Source: JAQBGV01 sp032128395
Lineage (GTDB): Bacteria; Planctomycetota; UBA8108; UBA1146
Assembly: GCA_032128395.1 (NCBI GenBank)
Contig: JAQBGV010000126.1
Location: forward strand, 1 to 38,691
Reading direction: 5' to 3'
DNA: 38,691 bases
The stretch's first letter is position 1; the number at the start of each line of letters is the position of its first letter. The notes beneath the pieces were generated by a model. That model did not search any database. It was not told the DNA's origin and saw only the letters and a program-made list of their open reading frames with translations. Both the position numbers and the translations under genes were made by a program. Of the stretch, positions 8,825-17,379 are shown one piece after another.

Positions 8825-8947
8825 ACGCTGCTCCTCCCGGAAAGCTCGACGAGGATACTACTCCCTTCCCTCGATCCCTTGACCCCCGCGACGCCTCCAG
8901 ACGATGATGCCCCCCTGCCGCGTCGGGGAAGAGCCGGAGGGTACGAC

Positions 8948-9316
8948 GTGCGGATCGTCATCCAACATCTGACCGGCAGCGACGCCGGTCGCAGCGACTC
9001 CTTCCCGCTCGGGCCGATCCAGATCGGGCGGGACGAGAGCTGCGACGTGCGCCTCAATCTGCAACGAGACCTCGAGGTCAGCTCAAGGCACGCAGAACTC
9101 TACCTCGACCCGAAACGTGGCCTCTGCCTACGCGACCTCGGATCGACCAACGGCACGCTGATCGACGGGACACGCATCGAAGACGCACCGATCGGCAACG
9201 GCGCCAAGATCGAGCTCGGAGACGGCGGGGTCGAACTGCGGCTCAAGCTGAAGAAGAGCCTGCGCGAGTGGATCACCGGTCGGAATCCAGCAGGACCGGT
9301 GAAGGACGCGGGGTGA
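8948..9316 (+). CDS. FHA-domain protein
   Basis: A 122-residue protein that is essentially one forkhead-associated domain. It carries the phosphothreonine-binding residues: GR at 27-28, SSRH at 45-48 and LGSTNGT at 64-70. FHA domains read Thr-phosphorylated partners, so it is probably an adaptor in Ser/Thr kinase signalling; no kinase lies in the window. The GTG at 8948 is chosen because GGAGG sits seven bases upstream; the long in-frame open stretch before it is an antisense shadow of the DUF72 gene. Its TGA overlaps the GTG of a 44-codon ORF as GTGA. A weak promoter (TTGACC near 8879) may serve it. Confidence 0.9.
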   Translation: MRIVIQHLTGSDAGRSDSFPLGPIQIGRDESCDVRLNLQRDLEVSSRHAELYLDPKRGLCLRDLGSTNGTLIDGTRIEDAPIGNGAKIELGDGGVELRLKLKKSLREWITGRNPAGPVKDAG

Positions 9317-9447
9317 GCGACCCGCGCGAACGCTTGCGCGCCCCCGAACGACTCCGGGTGGTCGAGACATACATCTCCGAAAAAGTCGCCGAGCTCCGTC
9401 GCTGGCTCGAAGTGGACCTCGCTCACGAGCGTCGGCCGGCGACCTGA
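9313..9447 (+). CDS. small hypothetical ORF coupled to the FHA gene
   Basis: A 44-residue reading frame, too short for many gene finders. It starts with GTG overlapping the FHA stop (GTGA), and most codons end in G or C like its neighbours. The product is charged and looks like one amphipathic helix (RLRVVETYISEKVAELRRWL). The last 25 bases overlap the 3' end of the aconitase-like gene on the other strand. It may be a small partner of the FHA protein, or chance; no family is recognised. Confidence 0.4.
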   Translation: MSDPRERLRAPERLRVVETYISEKVAELRRWLEVDLAHERRPAT

Positions 9448-11453
9448 ACAGATTCCGGGTCCCACGCGACGATCTTGCCGGCGATCGCGCTCGCGGCGAC
9501 GGTCAGCGGACTCGCGAGGTACATCAGTCCGGGACCGGAGCGGCCCGGGAAGTTGCGGTTGATCGCGCTCACCGTCACCTGGTCTGGGCGGCGGCTCACG
9601 CCGGGTCCGGCGTTGATGCACGCTCCGCACGATGGCTCGATGATCTGGGCTCCCACCTTCTCGAAGATTTCGAGATAGCCCTTCTCCTCGCAGTACTGCT
9701 TTACGTCCATCGAACCGAACTGGATCCAGAACTCGACGCCATCGGCGACCTTGTGCCCGTGCTCGAGCGCGTGGCTGAGAACCTGGGCGTACATGTCCAT
9801 GTCCTCCTTCTTGCCGGCGGTACAGGAGCCTCCGTACGCGATCTCGATCTCGATCTCACCGAGCTCGCGGATCGCGACGCCGTTCCCCGGGTCCCCCGGG
9901 GTCGCGACGAGAGGCTCGAGGGCGCTCACGTCGATCTCGATCGTGTGCACGTACTTCGCGTCGAGGTCGGACTCGAGCCCCTCGCAGAGCTTGCGAGCGT
10001 CCTTCGGGTCGAGACCTCGCTCGCGCACGAGGAATTCGGCGGTCTTGCCGTCCGGCGCGACGATTCCGCTGAAGGCGCCGACCTCGGCGGCCATGTTCGT
10101 CATCGTCGCACGCTCATCGAGGCTCAGTGCCTCGACCGCGTCGCCGCAGTACTCGACCATTTGGCCGATCGCTTGGCCGCCTCGGACGTAGTCGGTAGCA
10201 AGAATCGCGAGCATCATGTCCTTCGCGGTGATCGCCGGCGACTTGCGCCCCTTGCAGACGACCCGCACCGTCTCGGGGACGTAGCTATAGACGTCCTTCG
10301 TGATCCACGCGTTGAAGATCGCGGTGGTCCCCACCCCGAACGCGACGCAGCCGATCGCCCCCGAATGCGGAGTGTGGGAGTCGGAGCCGATGATCAGCTG
10401 ACCCGGAAGGGCGTAGCTCTCGAGGATCTTCGAGTGGCAGATCGCTTCGGAGCCACCATGTCCCGTCTCGCCGTGCAGCTTGACTCCCTGCTCCATCGAG
10501 AACTCCTCCTGCTTGATGCGGAGCTGGTCCGCCACCTCGAGGAGCCCCTGCGCTTTTCGCTCGGGCGTCATCGCCATGGCGAGGAAGGTCAGGTGGTCGC
10601 GGAAGAAGACGATCGAGCGCGGGTCGTTGATCGGCTGACCCTTCCCGACCTTCTCTTCGAAGAACGCCGCCGCCATCGGCGTGACGTACTCGTGGCTGAA
10701 CCGGAGGTCGGTGCGGAAGAACCCCGCGTCACCGGTGGCGATCGATTCGCACCCGACCTTGTCCTGCGAGAGGTCGACGACTCGATGGAGTGCGAAGATC
10801 TTCTGGGTGATCGTCATCCCTCCGGTCGCGGGCGCCGGCGGGTCGGAGTTGACCTTGCCCTGCAGCCGCGCGAGGTTGAACTCGAACAGCCCTCCCCACT
10901 CGATGATCGCGCGGGTCACCGGGTCCTTCCCGGCGAGGAAGAACTCGAGCGGGATCTCTTCTCCGGCCTGGACCCGCTCGAGGACCGAGAAGTCGGTCGT
11001 GGTCAGCAGCCCGAGGTTGTGGCAGTTCTGCTGATAGATCCGCTCGATGTTCTCGGCGACGACGAGCTTGATCCCTGCGCACTTCTCGGCGTAGGGAGAG
11101 GCCTCGCGACTCGAACCCTTCCCGCGCCGCTTGCCGCTGACGGCGACCGCGTACCCCCCATCTTTCACCGAGTTTCGCTCGATCGGGAACTCTCCTCCCG
11201 CGCGGAACCCGACGTAGGGAAACTCGCCGAGGATCTCGTCGAAGTAGTAGCAGACCCACGCCGGCGTGATCTCGTCGGTCGAGATGTCATCGCGGTAGGC
11301 GAGCCCGTGGTCGAGGGGAAGATCCTCGCCGTCGAGCTGACGGCGGATCGCAGCTGCGTCGTCGACGAGGAACAGGATCCGCCCGCCGATCACGACGTGA
11401 GGTTCCCTCTTCGAAACGTCGCGGCGCTTGAGTCGCTGGATCAGATCGGACAT
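9423..11453 (-). CDS. aconitase/isopropylmalate-dehydratase family hydratase, swivel domain first
   Basis: A 676-residue [4Fe-4S] (de)hydratase. Domain order is the reverse of classical AcnA. The LeuD-like swivel domain comes first (RDDISTDEITPA, then SGKRRGKGSSREASPYAE, about residues 50-165). The LeuC-like catalytic part follows (CHSKILESYALPGQLIIGSDSHTPHSGAIG written here in pieces: CHSKILESYALPG, IIGSDSHTPHSGAIGC). The cluster cysteines lie in GGSCTAGKKEDM and EPSCGACINAG, and NRNFPGRSG is also conserved. It could be an aconitase, a homoaconitase or a hydratase for another tricarboxylate; the sequence alone does not decide. The ATG at 11453 has only a weak ribosome site. Confidence 0.85.
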   Translation of the reverse strand: MSDLIQRLKRRDVSKREPHVVIGGRILFLVDDAAAIRRQLDGEDLPLDHGLAYRDDISTDEITPAWVCYYFDEILGEFPYVGFRAGGEFPIERNSVKDGGYAVAVSGKRRGKGSSREASPYAEKCAGIKLVVAENIERIYQQNCHNLGLLTTTDFSVLERVQAGEEIPLEFFLAGKDPVTRAIIEWGGLFEFNLARLQGKVNSDPPAPATGGMTITQKIFALHRVVDLSQDKVGCESIATGDAGFFRTDLRFSHEYVTPMAAAFFEEKVGKGQPINDPRSIVFFRDHLTFLAMAMTPERKAQGLLEVADQLRIKQEEFSMEQGVKLHGETGHGGSEAICHSKILESYALPGQLIIGSDSHTPHSGAIGCVAFGVGTTAIFNAWITKDVYSYVPETVRVVCKGRKSPAITAKDMMLAILATDYVRGGQAIGQMVEYCGDAVEALSLDERATMTNMAAEVGAFSGIVAPDGKTAEFLVRERGLDPKDARKLCEGLESDLDAKYVHTIEIDVSALEPLVATPGDPGNGVAIRELGEIEIEIAYGGSCTAGKKEDMDMYAQVLSHALEHGHKVADGVEFWIQFGSMDVKQYCEEKGYLEIFEKVGAQIIEPSCGACINAGPGVSRRPDQVTVSAINRNFPGRSGPGLMYLASPLTVAASAIAGKIVAWDPESVQVAGRRS

Positions 11454-11549
11454 CGGGGCTCGCTCTCGATTGGAAAAACGCGGACTCGGCTCTGGTCCCC
11501 GCCGGAGAAGTGCCGACCGGCTCGACGGGCCCGAACGGACGGACCGGGG

Positions 11550-11578
11550 ATTATCATCTCCGGAGCAGTCCCCCGCAA
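11550..11578 (-). promoter_or_regulatory. sigma70-type promoter of the aconitase-like gene
   Basis: On the minus strand TTGCGG (11578-11573) and GATAAT (11555-11550) are 17 bases apart, a good match for a GC-rich genome. The expected start near 11543 gives a leader of about 90 bases to the ATG at 11453. The rest of the 256-base gap 11454-11709 shows no gene. Confidence 0.5.
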
Positions 11579-11709
11579 CGAGACCCCAGTCGGCTGTGAA
11601 GAAAAGTGCCTCTTGTACGAGGGATCGAGTGGGCTCTCTGAGCGGCTGCCAAATCAGGAGGAACTCGTCCCCTGGTGTGGTGCGCGACTCAGTTCTCGCC
11701 GATCGAGGC

Positions 11710-12804
11710 CTATTCCTCGGCGCGCGCCGCCTGGAAACCGGGGCGGATCTTTCCTTCGATCAGAGCCACGCGCTCGGGGTGATGGCAGAACGCTCCCTTG
11801 GCGGCGTTGATCGCCAGGAGCTCGAGGTCGTCGATCGTGAGATCGAAGAGCTGGGTTGCGAGCCACCACTCGCGGCTCAGCGTGGTCGCCGACATCAGGG
11901 TGTTGTCTGTGTTCAGGCAGACTCGGAACTGGCGGCGGAGGTACAAGGGGAACGGGTGGTCCTCGAGACGCTCGACCGCACCGGTGTGCACGTTCGAGGA
12001 GAGACACATCTCGAGGCAGATGCGGTGGTCGTCGATGTACGACGAGAGGGTTCCGCGGGATCGATTCCCGCTCTCGGGCTCCTCGAGATCCTCGAAGAGG
12101 CGGGTCGCGTGGCCGATCCGATGGGCTCCGCAGTACTGGATCGCCTGCCAGATCGACGCGAGTCCGAACGCCTCGCCGGCGTGGATCGTGATATTGAAGT
12201 TCTCGCGCTGCAGGTAGTGGAACGCCTCGATGTGACGCTTCGGTGGGTGCCCCGATTCGTCCCCCGCCAGGTCGAATCCGACGATGCCGCGGTCGCGGAA
12301 GTCGACCGCCAGCTCCGCCATCTCCAGGTTCGCTTCAGGCTCCAGGTGCCGCATGCCGCAGACGAGATACCGCACGTCGATCCCGGTCTGGTCGCACCCT
12401 TCTCGGGTCCCGTCGAGGACCGCCTGGACCACTTGTTCGAGGTTCAAGCCCCCGTCGACGTGAAGGATCGGCGCGAACCGGACCTCGCCGTAGATCACTC
12501 CATCGGCGGCCAGATCCTCGACGCGTTCTCGAGCGACCTGCCGGAGCGACTCCTCGGTCTGCATCACCCCCGTCGTCACCGCGAACCCCTCGAGGTAGAG
12601 CGGAAGGCTTCCCCGGTTCGCCCCGCGGTGGAACCACTCTTTCAGCTCGACCGGATCACGGGTCGGAAGGTCGACCCCCTGCTCGGCGGCGAGCTCGACG
12701 ATCGTCTCCGGACGGAGTCCGCCGTCGAGGTGGTCGTGCAGATGGACCTTGGGGAGACGCCGAATCCGCTCGAGTTCCTCGGGAGTGGGTTCCCGTTGGG
12801 GCAA
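11710..12804 (-). CDS. add: adenosine deaminase
   Basis: Zinc hydrolase deaminating adenosine and deoxyadenosine to inosine and deoxyinosine in purine salvage. The 364 residues carry the family's metal and catalytic motifs in order: KVHLHDHLDG near the N-terminus, HAGEAFG (zinc His and catalytic Glu), HRIGHATRLFED, and LNTDNTLMSATTL, where TDN stands in place of the usual TDDP/TDNP site. The start is TTG at 12804 with GGAGG five bases upstream. It lies 74 bases after the membrane-anchored protein gene of the ABC locus and may be read from the same transcript. Confidence 0.93.
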   Translation of the reverse strand: MPQREPTPEELERIRRLPKVHLHDHLDGGLRPETIVELAAEQGVDLPTRDPVELKEWFHRGANRGSLPLYLEGFAVTTGVMQTEESLRQVARERVEDLAADGVIYGEVRFAPILHVDGGLNLEQVVQAVLDGTREGCDQTGIDVRYLVCGMRHLEPEANLEMAELAVDFRDRGIVGFDLAGDESGHPPKRHIEAFHYLQRENFNITIHAGEAFGLASIWQAIQYCGAHRIGHATRLFEDLEEPESGNRSRGTLSSYIDDHRICLEMCLSSNVHTGAVERLEDHPFPLYLRRQFRVCLNTDNTLMSATTLSREWWLATQLFDLTIDDLELLAINAAKGAFCHHPERVALIEGKIRPGFQAARAEE

Positions 12805-12878
12805 GGTGCCCTCCTCTCATCGCTTCGGACACCATAGCGGGCGGTGGATGCGCGGGGTAGCCCTCCAGCCTGTACTCC

Positions 12879-14591
12879 TCACCTCGGAAAACTCTCCGCC
12901 GGATCGAGGCCCGAGCGGCGGGCATCGTCGCAGAGTCGCTCGAAGAGCGGCTGTGGCACACCGGCTCGCCGCTCGGGGGAGAGGCGACGCCAGACCTGAG
13001 CCTTGGCGCTGGAGCTCACGACCCACGCATGGGCCCTGAGAAACAGATCGAGACCGCCGGACTCGAGCTCCTCGGCGGGAGCGAGTTGCGCGCCGGCGAG
13101 TTCTCCTCGGGTCCGCAATGACTCGGCGAGCTCCCGTCGCTTCGCTGCGATGACCGGGTCGCGGGCTCCCCACCCTTCCCGAAACATCTCGAAGTACTGC
13201 TCGCGGACCAGATCCTCGATCGCCTCGTCCCGACCCTCCGGTTCCTCCTGGAGCTCTCCCTCGAGTTCAGCGATGAGGAAGTCGAGCGGGGTCGCGGCCG
13301 CCTCCTCGTAGAGAACGCGCAGACGACCCAGGCACCGTACGGCGAACTGCTCCTCCCCACGCAACCAGGCTGCCCGCACCACCGTTCGCAGTATCCGCCA
13401 GTAGCCACCCTGGAAAACCTCGGGGACCTCGGTCGCCTTGCTCGGGTCCCCCTCGAAGATCGAGCGCTCGTACGCATCGATGAAGCGCCACTCCGGGGCT
13501 CGACGCAATTCTCCATTCACCAGGTCACCCCCGAGGTTGCCCCCCAGGACGAGTTGTTGCAGACCCAGGGTCACCGCGTGGTTTCGATAGAGGAGCGGGC
13601 GGTGTTCGCTCGACAACTTCGGGAAGGGCTCGCCGGTCTCGATCCTCAGCGCACCCTCTGCCCCCCAGTACATCGCGTGAGCGCCGGGGTGGCGCCAGTC
13701 GATCGGCCCGAATTCCCGGGTCAAGTCCACCATCAACTGTGGATCCATCCGGTAGTGCTCCCGGAGCACTTCCGCGCGGGCGAAGGCGAGGAGCGCTCGA
13801 CGAGCCCCTCCGAGTTCGGGGTCCTCGAGCCAGCCGGCGAGCTCCGCATCGCCGCGCTCGGCGCGGGAGGCCTGGGCGAGGAACGCGAGAGGCTCGTCAT
13901 CGAGAAATTTCTCGATCTGCGCGCGCTCCTCGGCGAGCTCCGGTCGCGAGGCGAAGAATGCGTCACGCTCTCGCGGGGCCGCGGCTATCGGCTCCAGCCA
14001 CGCCACCCGCTCGGCGATCTCATCCCCCACCGGCGGACCGAGCACCTGATCCCACTCCGCCGCCACCCGCCGCCAGAAGTACTCGCGGTGTTCATCGACG
14101 CTGTCGTTCCCGAGCTTGAACCAATAGATGTACGCGAGATCGTTGTAGAGCTTCCACGCCTCGCGATTGATCGGGATCCCCTCGTCGCGAAGGAGCGAGA
14201 TCCCCGCCTCGATCCAGAGCCACCGCTCCTCCGGCGACTTGGCCGACAACGACAAGTTGAAGGCGAGCTGCCACGCCTGATAGGACCACACCTGGGGGAA
14301 GTTCGGCTGCAGACGGGTGATCCACCTCGAGAGTTGCATCGACTCGTGCACTCGACCCTCTTGCTCGAGCTGCCCCGCCCGGAGCCACAGGATGTCGATC
14401 AACCATCCGCGAAAACTCCCGAGCGCGGTCTCGAGCAGTCGGATGTCCGCGGGAACTCCGAGCCCGGGCTCCGGCTCGTAGGCGAGACCGGCCTCGGTTC
14501 GCAATTGTTCGACGCGCGGCGCGAGCCACCCCCCGGCGACCATCAGCAGCACGGCGGCGATGAGGAGGGGGCGCGCGAGTCCGGCGGTCAT
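12879..14591 (-). CDS. membrane-anchored helical-repeat protein of an ABC exporter operon
   Basis: A 570-residue protein of no recognised family. One N-terminal membrane segment (about residues 5-24, LARPLLIAAVLLMVAGGWLA) is followed by a long, mainly helical soluble part rich in Trp, Glu and Arg, resembling a TPR-like solenoid (for example SMQLSRWITRLQPNFPQVWS). It is therefore probably anchored in the inner membrane with the repeat part outside. The ATG at 14591 overlaps the permease stop as ATGA, so it is translated together with the ATPase and permease and is likely a partner of that transporter. Confidence 0.75.
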   Translation of the reverse strand: MTAGLARPLLIAAVLLMVAGGWLAPRVEQLRTEAGLAYEPEPGLGVPADIRLLETALGSFRGWLIDILWLRAGQLEQEGRVHESMQLSRWITRLQPNFPQVWSYQAWQLAFNLSLSAKSPEERWLWIEAGISLLRDEGIPINREAWKLYNDLAYIYWFKLGNDSVDEHREYFWRRVAAEWDQVLGPPVGDEIAERVAWLEPIAAAPRERDAFFASRPELAEERAQIEKFLDDEPLAFLAQASRAERGDAELAGWLEDPELGGARRALLAFARAEVLREHYRMDPQLMVDLTREFGPIDWRHPGAHAMYWGAEGALRIETGEPFPKLSSEHRPLLYRNHAVTLGLQQLVLGGNLGGDLVNGELRRAPEWRFIDAYERSIFEGDPSKATEVPEVFQGGYWRILRTVVRAAWLRGEEQFAVRCLGRLRVLYEEAAATPLDFLIAELEGELQEEPEGRDEAIEDLVREQYFEMFREGWGARDPVIAAKRRELAESLRTRGELAGAQLAPAEELESGGLDLFLRAHAWVVSSSAKAQVWRRLSPERRAGVPQPLFERLCDDARRSGLDPAESFPR

Positions 14592-16198
14592 ACTTGCACT
14601 CGGGCGAGTTCTCGGCGGGCGAAGACCAGCCCGCCCCCGAATGCGACGAGGCCGGTCCAGAGCCCTCCGATCCAGAGGAGACATGCCCCAACGTGGGAGA
14701 GGGGGACTTCCTGGCCCGAAGAGACGGGACCGATCGCGGAGCTCTTGCCCCAGATCGCGAAGATGCCGACGAAGGCGCGTCCCAGCCGATCCGCGAACCG
14801 CAGCACCGCGCTCGCCTGTTCCTTCGGATCGCCACTCCCGTGGTCGTGACCGTGGAGGTGTGCGGGGGCGTCGAGGGGGCTCTCGGTCCCGAGGAACATC
14901 CCCCCCCCCGCCGCCGCCCCGATGACCACCACCACCAGGAGGACCGCGACCGGCAACCCGAGGAAGGTCGCGGCCGCGAGGCCGAGCGCTGCGATGAATC
15001 CGAGTTGGATCGCGAGGATCGCGAGCCCTCGAGCCAGATTGCCAGCAAATCCTCCGACCTGGAGTTCGACCAGCACCGAGTCCTTGCCGCGGAAGATCGC
15101 GGTGCGCGGCGTCCGGTCCGGTTCCGGGAGGTTCTCGACCGTGACCACCACCCAGCCATCCGCGGTCGCCTCGACGGGAATCGGGATCGGGTCCGACCCA
15201 TCGATGCCGATGAAGTACGGTTGCGTCGTCCCGTCGATCCCGATCTTGAAACGGATGCGTTCGGTCGAGTGGACCCGACCGAGCTCGGGACGAAGCCGCA
15301 AAGTCGCGCCGGTTCCCGAACTCGGAACCGCGAACCGGTATTCGCGCCCCTCCCCGGGGGGCACGCTCCGCCACGCTCGAATCCCGTCCGCATACAACTT
15401 CGCCTGAAGGTCGACGAGCGCGTGGTCCTCGTTCCCATCGCTCTCCTCGACGAGCTGGATCCACCGATCCGGTTGCGAGCGCCGCCACTCATCCGCTCGT
15501 ACCCTGAGGGAGGCGATCAGCTCCGGTGGCCGCTCGGGGGAGATGCCCCGCCGCACGATGATCAGCTCTTCCGCCGCGGCGGTGTTCTCGCCCGCGGCAC
15601 GAGCCCGGGCGAGTTCGAGGCCGAGAGAGCCCGAGATCACGCCTCCCGCCACCGCGAGCAGGATCAGGTCGAGCAGGCAGAGTCCGAGCCACTTCCCGAT
15701 GAGGAACCGCGTCCTTCCGATCGGTTTCACCGCGACCGTCTGGATGCGGCGATCGACGATCTCCTCGCACAGGCTGCCGCACGCGCCGAAGATCGTCAGG
15801 ATTGAGAGCAGGAAGAATGTCAGGAAGAGCGCGTAGCCGAGGAAGCTCTGAAGGCGGTATTCGACCACGGGGTTCGCGCGCAGCATGAAGGGGAGCAGCG
15901 CCAGCCCGGCGAGCAGCAGTCCGGTGCAGAGGAGCGCGACGCGACGGCGAATCGTCTCCGCGACGAGGACCCCCGCGACCGCGAAGACCGGTCCGCCGCG
16001 GGTGAGCCCCTTCGCGAGGAGAACGAGGGCGACCAGCGCGAGACATCCTCCCAAGCCCGCGGTCACCACAGCACTCCACGCGAGATCGCGCCACGGAGCG
16101 TGTCCCGAGGCGAGGAGGCTAGTCGTCCATCCCGCGAAGAGGACGACGAAAACAATCAGCGCGGCGGTGCGCGGTCGACGGCGGGTCGTCGCGATCAC
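14588..16198 (-). CDS. ABC-2 type exporter permease, large form
   Basis: A 536-residue membrane protein. Hydrophobic segments lie at about residues 12-30, 40-62, 88-107, 119-143, 170-194, 393-418, 420-442 and 500-522. A large soluble loop of about 195 residues sits in the middle, and a His-rich stretch (HLHGHDHGSGD) lies near 452-462. The segment EEIVDRRIQTVAVKPIGRTRFLIGKW is typical of ABC-2 permeases such as NosY and of those annotated for multicopper enzyme maturation (given here as EEIVDRRIQTVAVKP and GRTRFLIGKWLG). The GTG at 16198 overlaps the ATPase stop as GTGA. The substrate is unknown. Confidence 0.85.
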   Translation of the reverse strand: MIATTRRRPRTAALIVFVVLFAGWTTSLLASGHAPWRDLAWSAVVTAGLGGCLALVALVLLAKGLTRGGPVFAVAGVLVAETIRRRVALLCTGLLLAGLALLPFMLRANPVVEYRLQSFLGYALFLTFFLLSILTIFGACGSLCEEIVDRRIQTVAVKPIGRTRFLIGKWLGLCLLDLILLAVAGGVISGSLGLELARARAAGENTAAAEELIIVRRGISPERPPELIASLRVRADEWRRSQPDRWIQLVEESDGNEDHALVDLQAKLYADGIRAWRSVPPGEGREYRFAVPSSGTGATLRLRPELGRVHSTERIRFKIGIDGTTQPYFIGIDGSDPIPIPVEATADGWVVVTVENLPEPDRTPRTAIFRGKDSVLVELQVGGFAGNLARGLAILAIQLGFIAALGLAAATFLGLPVAVLLVVVVIGAAAGGGMFLGTESPLDAPAHLHGHDHGSGDPKEQASAVLRFADRLGRAFVGIFAIWGKSSAIGPVSSGQEVPLSHVGACLLWIGGLWTGLVAFGGGLVFARRELARVQV

Positions 16199-17163
16199 GG
16201 CGCCTCCTCGTTCGTCTCGCCGCCCGCACCCCTGCCGAGGAACGGCGCGAGCGCCCCGGTATCACGGGCTCCCGAGGTGTGCACTCCCTCCGAGCGAGCG
16301 GAGCGGACGATCTCGAGGAACAAGGACTCGAGGTTTCGGCGGGGCGCTTCGGACCGATGAACGGTCACCCCCGCCTCGGTGAGTCGCCGGCGCAGCTCCG
16401 ACTCGAGCTCGCCCGAGAGTCGGTCGGTCTCGAGGAGAGAGCGCTCCCCGCGGGCGAGCAGCTCATCGACGGTCCCCACGAGCCGGCAGCGGCCGCCGTA
16501 GAGGATCGCCACCCGGTCGCACACCTCCTCGACGTCGGCGAGCAGGTGACTCGTGATCAGGACCGTCTTCCCCCGCTCGCGGAGCGCGAGGATCACGTCC
16601 TTGACCTGGCGGGTCCCGATCGGATCGAGCCCGTTCGTCGGTTCGTCGAGGATCAGGAGCTCGGGGTCGTTGACCAGACTCTGCGCGAGTCCGATCCGTC
16701 GTTGCATCCCCTTCGAGTACTCCTGCACCGGACGGAGACCCGCCTCGGGGAGTCCGACCATGTCGAGGAGCTCGGTGGCGCGCTGCTGGCGTTCCGCCGG
16801 AGCGAGACCGAAGAGTCGAGCGGTGAACTCGAGGGTCTCTCGGCCGTCGAGGAAGGGATACAGGTAGCTGTCCTCGGGGAGGTAACCGATGCGCGCGAGG
16901 ACCGATCGGTCCCCCGGCTGACCGCCGAGGATCGAGATCTTCCCGGAAGTCGGGAAGAGGAGCCCGAGGAGCATCTTGATCGCCGTCGACTTCCCCGAGC
17001 CGTTCGGTCCGAGGAGCCCGAAGACTTCACCGCGCTCGATGCGCAGGTCGAGGCCGTCGACGGCGACGACGCGGGGGCGAAGCCAGAAGTCGCGAAAGAC
17101 CTTCCGGATCCCGCGGCACTCGACGACGGGCACCGACGATGAACGATCAGAGGGGTCGATCAC
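16195..17163 (-). CDS. ABC transporter ATP-binding protein
   Basis: A 322-residue ATPase that would power the ABC-2 permeases on either side. It shows Walker A GPNGSGKST, a signature motif in the form YSKGMQRR, Walker B LLILDEPTNGLDP and the switch histidine in LITSH. The C-terminal ~100 residues after the ATPase core match the tail of exporter-type (CcmA/NosF/Gld-like) ATPases. The GTG at 17163 has GGGAG six bases upstream. It heads the minus-strand operon ATPase - permease - anchored protein. A second permease gene starts divergently 216 bases away. Confidence 0.95.
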   Translation of the reverse strand: MIDPSDRSSSVPVVECRGIRKVFRDFWLRPRVVAVDGLDLRIERGEVFGLLGPNGSGKSTAIKMLLGLLFPTSGKISILGGQPGDRSVLARIGYLPEDSYLYPFLDGRETLEFTARLFGLAPAERQQRATELLDMVGLPEAGLRPVQEYSKGMQRRIGLAQSLVNDPELLILDEPTNGLDPIGTRQVKDVILALRERGKTVLITSHLLADVEEVCDRVAILYGGRCRLVGTVDELLARGERSLLETDRLSGELESELRRRLTEAGVTVHRSEAPRRNLESLFLEIVRSARSEGVHTSGARDTGALAPFLGRGAGGETNEEAP

Positions 17164-17379
17164 ATTCCTCTCCCGGTCTGCGGCGACGGCGGCGGAAGTC
17201 TAGCGCTTCGGCGATGGTCGCGAGTAGGGATCCCCAAATTTGCTCCTCCGTCCCTTGGTCTCGCGGGTCGGACCGCTCCGGGAAACGACTCCCGTGGACG
17301 TGCGTCTCCGACGACGGCATCCTACGAGGGCATCCTGCGGCACGCGGAGCGGCGGAGACGGGACCAGGGGGAAGGGCAG

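Noticed and set aside
7685..8947. Long in-frame extension upstream of the FHA gene
   Set aside because: It covers pyk out of frame and the DUF72 gene in antisense; the GTG at 8948 has a strong ribosome site and the FHA domain starts there.
9753..11810. 685-codon plus-strand open frame
   Set aside because: It lies antisense to the aconitase-like gene, whose translation has clear conserved motifs. The plus-strand product is low-complexity Arg/Asp/Glu/Leu, as expected from a high-GC shadow frame.
14592..15488. Extension of the anchored-protein frame upstream of 14591
   Set aside because: It runs within the permease gene in another frame with Arg/Gly-rich composition; the ATG at 14591 begins a membrane anchor and overlaps the permease stop.
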